DNA of 64,000 nucleotides, taken from Mesorhabditis belari (taxonomy: Eukaryota; Nematoda; Chromadorea; Rhabditida; Rhabditidae). Positions 59,701-64,000 of the stretch are shown here, piece by piece (positions within the stretch are counted from its first letter, which is position 1; every line of letters begins with the position of its first letter). The position numbers were made by a program, and so were the translations under genes. The notes below the pieces were generated by a model, which was given only the letters and a program-made list of their open reading frames with translations, was not told the DNA's origin and searched no databases. The stretch spans positions 483,501 through 547,500 of the forward strand of contig CAUEEP010000928.1 of NCBI GenBank assembly GCA_958450365.1. The letters are read 5' to 3'.

Positions 59701-61164
59701 TTTTCCAAATCAAAGAAAAAGATTCATCAAAAAGAGTCTTTTCATTTTTTTTCTTCTCGCGCTCAATCAGTGAATTCGATCGGAAATAATGTGCAATAGT
59801 TTTCCAAGAAAAAAAAAAAGTGAACAAATCACTTTTAGCAAGCAATTAGTGATTGAATTTCAAAGGTTTTAGATTAAGAAAGAGAAGTTTGGTTAAAGAA
59901 GAAAAGAAAAACGGAAAAAACGGAAAAAAAATGATGAATCAAAATGAATCGATTTATGATAGTAAGAAGAAAAAAAGGGCTAATAAATTTTGAGACAAAA
60001 AGAGATAAAAAAATTCTTTTTGAATTTTCCAAGGAAAATGGGAAGATTGAAAATGAGATTTAGGAATTTGGAAGAAAAAGTCGTTTAGAAGAAATGCTTA
60101 GAAGAAGAATTTGGTCTTTATTTGGTGGAAAGAGTTTCAAACCTTGTTTGTGAGATACTTTCCGAATTGAATCTTTTTGATGTTCTCGATCTTGATCGTG
60201 GCTTTTCTTCATTCATTTTCCTTTTTGATATCACCGCCAAAATAAGCCAATTATTCAGAATCTTCAATAAACGTTTTTGATGGGAATTTTCCGATGAACC
60301 GGTCATGTATCTTTGATTTGTTTTTTTTGTTTTTTTTTTTTGATAGAGATCAGTCAAATGAAATGGGAAAATTTGGTGATACAGTATGTTTTTTGTGAGC
60401 TTTAGAAAGGATATTCATTTGAAAGAGAAAAGACATATGACTGAAATGCATAAATGATAGATAAATGATAGATAAATGAAAAGAAAAGGGAAATGGAAAT
60501 GGAAATGGAAATGGAAATGAGCATGTGATTGGAGAAGATCGTAATCAATGAAATGAAAGAAATTTATCGGAAAAAAGATTGAGATACCCCTTTTTTGAAA
60601 CATTACATCAATCTTTGCTCTTACGAAAGCCCCATCGACAAGTTCGAGTGGAGACTAGGCAGTCATACCAGAAAATCTGCGCTTTTTACATCATGTGAAG
60701 AAGTACGGTATGTGAGCGAAATAGAATGAAATGATTGTAAGCAGCCGCGCGTACTTTGTGATTTTCTAGCACACTAACCTTTCTCACAGTGGAGACTAGG
60801 CAGTCATACCAGAAAATCGGCGCTTATTAGAGAAGAAAGTACAGTAAATGATGTTTAATGTTGTCCCGAATTCTACTGCTTTATAACATTTAACTCACGC
60901 AGTTCGTATATATCGTTTCCATTTGACCGATGATCGCCCATGAAATGTGAAATAATTCCCGTGATGAGTGACGGAATGAGCTGATTGAGAATTCTTTCTT
61001 CGTAAACGCACTTTTTCAGTAGGACGAGATGAATTAGGAACAGAATGGGTAGAAGAAGCTGAAGAAGAAGATGAAGAACGAGATGGAGATGATGGAGATG
61101 ATGATGGTCGAATAGAAGTTGAAGGGATTGAGAGGAGGTGATCGTCGTGTAGAGGAGAGGACAT
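32649..61164 (-). CDS. pde-4: cAMP-specific 3',5'-phosphodiesterase, PDE4 family
   Basis: Hydrolyses cAMP to AMP. Eighteen shared exons join in perfect phase: 46675-46797, 46521-46594, 45846-45922, 36603-36665, 36250-36324, 35720-35801, 35559-35650, 35405-35491, 35200-35280, 35019-35099, 34842-34941, 34498-34577, 34376-34450, 33608-33730, 33449-33562, 33301-33369, 33149-33249 and 32649-32751 (1600 nt with stop). UCR1 reads [20 protein letters not shown]2 reads [26 protein letters not shown] and [18 protein letters not shown]. The catalytic domain has [13 protein letters not shown], the metal motif [25 protein letters not shown] and [19 protein letters not shown]. The tail EWYQSRIPQ ends in KAKS-stop. 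First exons are alternative (listed separately), giving about 549-621 aa long forms. Catalytic introns are short, but introns 36.7-45.8 kb and beyond 46.8 kb are huge and repeat-filled. Confidence 0.95.
36808..36936 (-). CDS. pde-4: pde-4 candidate short-form first exon ([10 protein letters not shown])
   Basis: Forty-three codons from ATG 36936 to a GT donor (CAT|GTAGGC) in phase 0, which matches the phase-0 acceptor of the UCR2 exon at 36665 (FRKMLNKEL). The product would lack UCR1 and the first half of UCR2, like mammalian super-short PDE4 forms that begin just before FKRMLNREL. The peptide is Pro/Ser/Thr-rich ([13 protein letters not shown]). A perfect CRE lies about 400 bp upstream at 37335. 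Support is phase, position and coding look; no homology. Confidence 0.4.
37335..37342. promoter_or_regulatory. CRE palindrome TGACGTCA
   Basis: Perfect 8-bp cAMP-response element, about 400 bp upstream (minus-strand sense) of the candidate short-form first exon of pde-4. Confidence 0.5.
37343..40680. other. pde-4 intron sequence, low complexity
   Basis: Part of the 9.2-kb intron between the exons at 36.6 and 45.8 kb. It holds GA-rich tracts (about 38265-38340, 39900-40130), a C-run at about 39290-39300, a CT dinucleotide run at about 39645-39665 and a near-CRE (CGACGTCA, about 40079). No exon I can support; a further promoter near 40.1 kb is possible. Confidence 0.45.
40683..41215. repeat. 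minisatellite, 8-bp unit GGATAGCT
   Basis: About 60 copies of GGATAGCT with variants GGATTGCT, GGGTTGCT and GGATCGCT arranged in higher-order blocks (for example 41005-41060 resembles 41069-41120), plus scattered copies to 41215. All three minus frames stay open through the array and encode Ser/Tyr/Pro/Gln repeats; these are not evidence of genes. Confidence 0.95.
41216..42465. other. pde-4 intron sequence
   Basis: No exon supported. Contains a GACAAGAA-type short tandem (about 42027-42075) and GTACA-rich palindromic stretches at about 42315-42390. Confidence 0.45.
42466..42529. repeat. perfect 27-bp stem hairpin
   Basis: Arms 42466-42492 and 42503-42529 are exact inverted copies (core GAGCTCCAACTAAAAAGATA) with a 10-nt loop ACTTGCTATT. 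It could be a cruciform-type palindrome, a small foldback element, or, if transcribed, a short hairpin RNA. No direct evidence of transcription. Confidence 0.85.
42530..43980. other. pde-4 intron sequence
   Basis: No supported exon on either strand. A 156-codon plus-strand frame at 42706-43176 lacks any recognisable family or coding texture and is treated as chance. Confidence 0.4.
43985..44150. repeat. TTCT-rich tandem repeat
   Basis: Interspersed TTCTTTC and TTCTATC units in the plus strand, a polypyrimidine microsatellite with two alternating unit types. Confidence 0.9.
44628..44755. repeat. 12-bp tandem repeat TTCTTTCTTTTC
   Basis: About ten regular copies of a pyrimidine-only 12-bp unit. 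Open frames (Phe/Leu on plus, Lys/Arg/Glu on minus) are repeat artefacts. Confidence 0.93.
44756..45845. other. pde-4 intron, proximal part
   Basis: Intron sequence just downstream of the exon 45846-45922. It includes a near-CRE (CGACGTCA at about 44876) and a perfect CRE at 45230. A short minus-strand open stretch near 45420-45560 ([12 protein letters not shown]) looks coding-like but has no phase-0 donor, so it is not called. Confidence 0.4.
45230..45237. promoter_or_regulatory. CRE palindrome TGACGTCA
   Basis: Perfect 8-bp cAMP-response element inside the large UCR2 intron of pde-4. Confidence 0.45.
46003..46222. mobile_element. MITE copy 1 (ACCGTATTCTCTCTAATAG termini)
   Basis: Terminal inverted repeats ACCGTATTCTCTCTAATAG / CTATTAGAGAGACAACGGT enclose about 180 bp. 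It lies within a pde-4 intron between the exons at 45846-45922 and 46521-46594. It is followed after about 25 bp by a second, very similar copy. Confidence 0.75.
46248..46469. mobile_element. MITE copy 2
   Basis: Same family as 46003-46222, with intact termini TACCGTATTCTCTCTAATAG / CTATTAGAGAGAATACGGTA and about 90% interior identity, in the same orientation. The two copies form a head-to-tail dimer. Confidence 0.8.
46798..48747. other. pde-4 5' intron, part 1
   Basis: No exon supported. Contains a GAAGAGGAA-type purine array (about 47070-47185), a (GAAA)n run (about 47680-47790), a (GGAT)n run (about 47976-48020) and a truncated MITE junction at 48455-48545. Confidence 0.5.
48455..48545. 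mobile_element. truncated MITE-dimer junction
   Basis: Carries the tail of one MITE, the 25-bp linker and the head of the next, as at 46.2 kb (CAACGGTATTCCTT then GAGTTGATTTAGTAATTACC). The outer arms are missing. Confidence 0.75.
48748..48797 (-). CDS. pde-4: pde-4 candidate first exon E ([16 protein letters not shown])
   Basis: Sixteen codons from ATG 48797 plus AG, then donor GTAGGG, phase 2. Joined to the UCR1 exon it reads [11 protein letters not shown]. It is the first exon nearest to UCR1. It has no RRxS PKA-type site, unlike exons C and D. Evidence is an ATG in a pyrimidine-rich context, a strong donor, phase match and a higher GC content than its surroundings. Confidence 0.5.
48830..49110. 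other. intron sequence between exon E and LINE relic
   Basis: AT-rich, no feature seen. Confidence 0.4.
49120..49469 (+). pseudogene. non-LTR retrotransposon RT C-terminal relic
   Basis: An open stretch of about 115 codons reads [20 protein letters not shown], then [13 protein letters not shown], and near its end [19 protein letters not shown] and FKKRIDAL. This pattern (YEERL..L.L.SLE.RR, DL...FKI, then an R.WN.LP...R...F...) is the end of LINE reverse-transcriptase proteins of the RTE/CR1/Jockey type. The catalytic RT motifs upstream are absent, so it is a 5'-truncated dead copy lying antisense in a pde-4 intron. Confidence 0.75.
49470..52893. other. pde-4 5' intron, part 2
   Basis: Repetitive low-complexity sequence: TTCCAATGA tandem (about 49790-49860), AAAGGTAAT-type tandem (about 51105-51210), an imperfect repeat of ACATCAACACGCACACGATA (about 51800-51840). 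No exon supported. Confidence 0.45.
52894..53067. mobile_element. MITE with an internal 18-bp tandem array
   Basis: Termini TACCGTATTTGCTGTAATAG and, inverted, TACCGTATTTTCTGTAATAG resemble the family at 46 kb. The interior is six copies of an 18-bp unit, CTGTAATAGTAGTGCAGT, derived from the terminal repeat itself. It is inserted at an (AT)n stretch. Confidence 0.75.
53579..53715 (-). CDS. pde-4: pde-4 candidate first exon D ([12 protein letters not shown])
   Basis: Forty-five codons from ATG 53715 plus AG, donor GTAAAT, phase 2, giving [12 protein letters not shown] with UCR1. The frame is also open upstream of this ATG into a Glu/Asn-rich stretch, so the true start could be earlier. The peptide holds two RRxS PKA-type sites, RRHS and RRCS, placed where long mammalian PDE4 forms carry RRESF. 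Confidence 0.55.
54032..54749. mobile_element. long-TIR element
   Basis: Termini CAGGCTGGCACGCAATTCGG and, inverted, CAGGATGGTGCACAATTAGG, with TA on both sides. Arms of about 200 bp stay alignable inward (ATTTCATATTTATATGAAAT; AAACACAGCGCTACGCTTTT / AAAAGCGTAGCACTGTGTTT). The interior of about 250 bp has no transposase. It is a non-autonomous DNA transposon. Confidence 0.8.
54750..56900. other. pde-4 5' intron, part 3
   Basis: Contains a CTATTTCT tandem (about 55090-55200) and two similar purine-rich stretches, at about 55330-55420 and 55930-56050, which share GAAGAGGAAGAAGAGGGATT and GAAGAATGCAAAAGAT. No exon supported. Confidence 0.45.
56907..57262. repeat. minisatellite, AGCTT(A/T)GCTTGCTTGTC-type unit
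   Basis: About 20 tandem copies of a 16-17 bp unit built from AGCTTAGCTTGCTTGTC with T/A, G/T and TTAGC/TCAGC variants. No coding potential. Confidence 0.92.
57400..57950 (-). promoter_or_regulatory. candidate pde-4 promoter region with CRE
   Basis: A GC-richer, pyrimidine-rich stretch in a region otherwise AT-rich, containing the perfect CRE at 57816. It resembles other promoter-like stretches in the window. A minus-strand frame from ATG 57914 ends at 57706 in a phase-2 donor (GG|GTGAGC) and could be another pde-4 first exon, but it is a Lys/Arg/Glu-rich low-complexity frame and only weakly supported. Confidence 0.35.
57816..57823. promoter_or_regulatory. CRE palindrome TGACGTCA
   Basis: Perfect 8-bp cAMP-response element in a promoter-like stretch upstream (minus sense) of pde-4 first exons D and E. 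Confidence 0.5.
57977..58358. mobile_element. TIR element with a third internal arm copy
   Basis: Termini CACTACTGGACAATGAAATA and, inverted, CAGTATTGGACAATGAAATA are flanked by TA. The adjoining segment (AAAAGATCGTCACTTTC, CGCGTCTGTAAC) appears three times: at the left end, inverted in the middle (about 58147-58200) and inverted at the right end. It includes a TACTGTACTGTAC microsatellite. No transposase. Confidence 0.75.
58360..58960. other. pde-4 5' intron, part 4
   Basis: AT-rich, no supported feature. Confidence 0.4.
58964..59046 (-). CDS. pde-4: pde-4 candidate first exon C ([14 protein letters not shown])
   Basis: Twenty-seven codons from ATG 59046 plus GG, donor GTCAGT, phase 2, giving [12 protein letters not shown] with UCR1. 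The peptide contains SFRRMSDGN, an RRxS PKA-type site. Codon usage and GC content stand out from the flanks. An ACACAG acceptor-like site lies directly before the ATG. Confidence 0.55.
59075..59432 (+). pseudogene. mariner transposase C-terminal relic with 3' TIR
   Basis: A short frame (59085-59318) reads [20 protein letters not shown], then [20 protein letters not shown] and SLHGRRKIL. This is the end of a mariner transposase (pattern RF...EEV..WL.DFFA.K...FY..GI..L..R). It is followed by CGCAAGTTATAACTGGACAA and CCTAA at a TA, a mariner-type terminus. The N-terminus, the catalytic DD(34)D region and the left end are missing. Confidence 0.7.
59433..59612. repeat. GGTTCCAATAC tandem with a second mariner end
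   Basis: Irregular tandem of TTCCAATACGG and TTCCAACACGG, followed by a second copy of the terminus GCAAGTTATAACTGGACAAC at 59590-59609. Confidence 0.85.
59613..59705. repeat. segmental duplication of 59095-59195
   Basis: Repeats the mariner-relic segment (TTATTGAATTGTTTGAGAGA, ATTGGATAGAATCCATCGGG) in the same orientation, then diverges. Shows local duplication after the transposon decayed. Confidence 0.8.
60143..60216 (-). CDS. pde-4: pde-4 candidate first exon B ([16 protein letters not shown])
   Basis: Twenty-four codons from ATG 60216 plus AG, donor GTTTGA, phase 2, giving [13 protein letters not shown] with UCR1. The peptide is basic and Ser-rich ([17 protein letters not shown]), with basic-Ser motifs but no strict RRxS. 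The same frame is open upstream into a less coding-like stretch. Confidence 0.5.
60647..60825. repeat. 38-bp direct repeat pair
   Basis: GTGGAGACTAGGCAGTCATA with the following CCAGAAAATCNGCGCTT occurs at 60647-60684 and 60788-60825 with two or three differences, separated by 103 bp. Function unknown. Confidence 0.85.
60899..61164 (-). CDS. pde-4: pde-4 candidate first exon A ([15 protein letters not shown])
   Basis: Eighty-eight codons from ATG 61164 plus GC, donor GTGAGT, phase 2, giving [12 protein letters not shown] with UCR1. It begins with a long Ser/Pro stretch, then [19 protein letters not shown] and a basic aromatic end ([16 protein letters not shown]). It is the most distal candidate and would give the longest form, about 621 aa. 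An overlapping frame on the same strand is longer but hydrophobic and has no matching donor, so I prefer this one. Confidence 0.5.
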
Positions 61165-61824
61165 CTGTCAATGTGGTGCATTGTGAAAAGAACAAAGAAG
61201 TTCATGGATGAGGCGAAGAAAATGATGAAATCAAACGGTTTAAAGGAGGCAATGATTGTAAGCTCAGATAGGCTCAGATAGGTCATCGAAATTCTACTCT
61301 CATTTTTTTTGGGAAAGATTAGAAAATTATCGTTTAAAAATGATTGAATCCTAATCGACTTCTCAGCGATCATTCTTGCCTCAATCACCCCCATTTCCCA
61401 ATATCAATCTTGTCCTCGAATCTCGAAAAATCACATGATTATTGTCACACTAAATGGCTAAATTGTTTGCCAAACAACATATTTATTTTTCTAAGAAAGT
61501 TCATAAGAAAGTTTATCCATATTTATTAATAAATAGTCAGATTTAGTTCAAAAAAGATGATTTGATTTGATTTGATTTAAAAATATCAAGTTACTTTATG
61601 GGGAAAAAAAACTTTTTGAGTCAATAAATGATTGGGTTTGTCTGAATGGTGGCAAAAAAGTGGAGAAAAAGAAGAAGTCGATAGAAAATCGTAAAAATTT
61701 ACGTCAGAATCGTAAAAATTCGCAGAATAAAAGAGGTTTTTTAGGAAAATAAAGAAAAGCATTTATTTTCATTTAAAACACTTTATTCTTTTGAGTTATT
61801 TATTTACTAAATATATATATATAA
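61165..61824. other. region upstream of pde-4 exon A
   Basis: No exon seen. Includes a half-CRE variant (TGACGTAA on minus, about 61702) and GATTT-type microsatellite (about 61558-61580). Likely contains promoter sequence for exon A if that exon is real. Confidence 0.4.
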
Positions 61825-61825
61825 T

Positions 61826-62274
61826 GTTGTGTCCGATTTAGATTTCCGTCCGATTTAGATTCAATCTAAATCGGACGTCCGACTTAGATTGAACTTATCG
61901 CGGACGTCCGATTTAGATTACGGTCTATATTGGACGTCCGATTTAGACTCAATCTAAATCGGACGTCTTATATAGATTGAACAATAATATAAACATGTTT
62001 AGTATATGTTCTTAAGCGTTTTCTGTAGTTTTCTGCATTTTCAAAGGTCTGTTACTGTCTTTTTCTGAAAAGAAAACCCAACTATGAAATAATCAATAAA
62101 AGACCTTTGAAAATGCAGAAAACTACAGAAAACGCTTAAGAACATATACTAAACATGTTTATATTATTGTTCAATCTATATAAGACGTCCGATTTAGATT
62201 GAGTCGTCCGATATAGACTGTAATCTAAATCGGACGGAAATCTAAATCGGACGGAAATCTAAATCGGACACAAC
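61826..62274. mobile_element. palindromic TCCGATTTAGATT element, copy 1
   Basis: Ends GTTGTGTCCGATTTAGATTT and its inverse AAATCGGACACAAC. Both arms are built from repeated GTCCGATTTAGATT motifs. An inner hairpin has about 60-bp arms (GTTCTTAAGCGTTTTCTGTA / TACAGAAAACGCTTAAGAAC). It is inserted in an (AT)n stretch and has no coding capacity. Confidence 0.8.
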
Positions 62275-62280
62275 ATATAT

Positions 62281-62547
62281 GTTGTGTCCGATTTAGATTT
62301 CCGTCCGATTTAAATTGAACTTATCGCGGACGTCCGATTTAGATTACGGTCTATATCGGACTGTAATCAATAAAAGACCTTTGAAAAATGCAGAAAACTA
62401 CAGAAAACGCTTAAGAACATATATTAAGCATGTTTATATTATGGTTCAATCTATATAAGATTTAGATTGAATCTAAATCGGACGTCCGATATAGACTGTA
62501 ATCTAAATCGGACGTCCGCGATAAGTTCAATCTAAATCGGACACAAC
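62281..62547. mobile_element. palindromic TCCGATTTAGATT element, copy 2
   Basis: A shorter relative of copy 1, separated from it by only ATATAT. It has the same termini and one arm of the inner hairpin (CAGAAAACGCTTAAGAACAT) but lacks the other, so it is a deletion derivative. Confidence 0.75.
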
Positions 62548-64000
62548 ATATATATATATATATTAGGCATAATGTAAACTAGATTTTCTTTATTTATCCT
62601 TATCAGTTATCCTTTTAGTTATGGTTTAGTAATTTTAACAATTAAAGAGTGATCGTTTTCAGAAATCTAGCTGATCGTCTGATCCGTCTGATCCATCTAG
62701 CAAGTCTGAACACGCAAGACCATAGAAATAGAAATTGAATGGATTCTCTAAAGTTTGTATAACTCATAAGTGTACCGGTAATTTGTAGTTGCTAAGGGGG
62801 TTTTTTTTGACATAAAAAGCTTAAAAATTAGAACATCGAAAGAAAGGACACGAAAAAAAAGTGAGAAGAAAAGTTGCCTTTCTTTCGTTTTTTTCCCCCT
62901 TGCTTTCAACGAATAGCCTGCAGGGGATGAAAAGGGAAATAGAGGATGATGGATGAATGAATGGATAAGCATTCAATCATAGAAATAGGAAATAAATGGA
63001 TAGAATAGACATGATTATATCGACAATGATAGACGAAGACTTTGCATCGGAAACGGGCACTTTTTTTCGTGGTTTTCTTTGATTTTTATTCGAAAGTCCA
63101 ATGTTTTCAAAAGATTTAAGGTTCGGTAAAATCCCAATACCAATACTCATACAGTATACCAAGCGTATAGAAGTTTTTAGTTCCTTTAAAGATTCATCTT
63201 TAACTCTTGCTTCTCTTGCTTCTCTTGCTTTGCATGGAAAAAAGATATTCAACGAAAAGTTGAGTAGAGATAAGCTCAAATTCCGATCAATCTTTTTTTT
63301 TGTGATTCTCTTTGTAATTTAAATTATAAAAATGAAATCATTCCCTTTTCTTTTCCCTCTTTTTCACCACTTTCAAAGTTTCTCACCTCACATCGAATGT
63401 GATTGGATGATCTCTTTTCTTTTTCTTTTTCTTTTCCTTTTCCTTTTTCTTTTCCTTTTCCTTTTCCTTTTCCCTATATTTATCTATGATTTGACTCCAA
63501 TCATCAAGTACTACGGTGTCCCCTTCCCCCTCAATATCTCTTCAAAAAGATAAACTCTTTCCCATATAGTTCTTCACTTTTCACATCCACCGGAAGCAAT
63601 AAATCAAAAGAAAAAGAAGGCAAAAGAGGGAAAGAAAACCTGCAAAATCTTGTCTTTTTCCTATTTCTTTCTTTCCTTTGCTTAACCCCCAAAACGAAAT
63701 AGAGAAGAACTGCAATATTGTCGATGTGATCACGCCCCCTTCTTCTTCTTCTTCTTCTTCTTTTCCATAAACTCTTTCAATCACAATTTTCATCACCATT
63801 TCCGTTACCCTCTTCTCCTTTCCTTTTCCTTATTTCTCCCCTCATTTTACTCTCGATTAAAAGTGAAAGTGATCTCCATAAGTGAAATCAACATTTTTTT
63901 TTTCTTTTTTTCAATGACTTTTCTGCAATTAGGCAGACCGTTTCCGGTGCAAAGTTTTAAGAAAAAAGGAAAATGAGAAAAAAAACAAAAAAAAACATTG
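62548..64000. other. non-coding right end of window
   Basis: No supported exon. Contains a TTTTCC/TTTTTC pyrimidine tandem (about 63416-63475), a (TTC)n run (about 63740-63762), and CT-rich promoter-like sequence at about 63770-63850. Confidence 0.45.

Noticed and set aside
1..64000. tRNA, rRNA, CRISPR or prokaryotic operon signals
   Set aside because: No cloverleaf-like GC-rich segments with A/B boxes, no rRNA cores and no spacer-repeat arrays were found by reading; tandem repeats present are ordinary micro- and minisatellites.

Overview
The window looks like nuclear DNA of a rhabditid-type nematode. It is AT-rich, the short introns are mostly about 40-60 nt and end in TTTTAG or TTTCAG, several start codons sit directly behind a splice-acceptor-like TTTCAG/CTAG (as expected for spliced-leader trans-splicing), and all five recognisable protein genes are animal genes with nematode-style structure. 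No tRNA, rRNA, CRISPR array or prokaryotic gene was seen. Exon models were built by hand from splice sites, reading phase and family conservation; there is no transcript evidence.

Layout: 1-10.4 kb is gene-poor, holding inverted-repeat elements, a hexanucleotide array and purine/pyrimidine-biased tracts. From 10.4 to 26.7 kb three genes lie head-to-tail on the minus strand. They are a C3orf33-like membrane/SNase-fold gene (25297-26731), a SMARCAL1-type annealing helicase (22620-24821) and kin-4, a MAST kinase (10421-22500), with an operon-like layout. 27.1-28.3 kb is a TA-flanked terminal-inverted-repeat element carrying a copy of the first exon of the C3orf33-like gene. 28.4-31.7 kb (plus strand) is a CHERP/SCAF6 splicing-factor gene with three GC-AG introns. 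32.6 to about 61 kb (minus strand) is one very large gene, pde-4, a cAMP phosphodiesterase. Its catalytic exons are compact (32.6-36.3 kb), but its regulatory UCR exons lie at 36.6, 45.9, 46.5 and 46.7 kb, and candidate alternative first exons are spread up to 61.2 kb.

The most interesting system is the 5' half of pde-4. Five candidate first exons (48.7, 53.6, 59.0, 60.2 and 61.0 kb) each have an ATG and end in a phase-2 GT donor that matches the single phase-2 acceptor of the UCR1 exon. A sixth, phase-0 candidate at 36.8 kb would give a short form lacking UCR1. Two of the five long-form exons carry RRxS PKA-type sites and a third has basic-Ser motifs, while the shared UCR1 exon begins after the place where the mammalian PKA site lies. 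Three perfect CRE palindromes (TGACGTCA) occur in the window, all inside this gene. Together this suggests promoter-selected, differently PKA-controlled PDE4 isoforms with cAMP feedback.

The long pde-4 introns hold many repeats: MITE families, a mariner transposase relic, a LINE reverse-transcriptase relic, a perfect 27-bp hairpin and several minisatellites.
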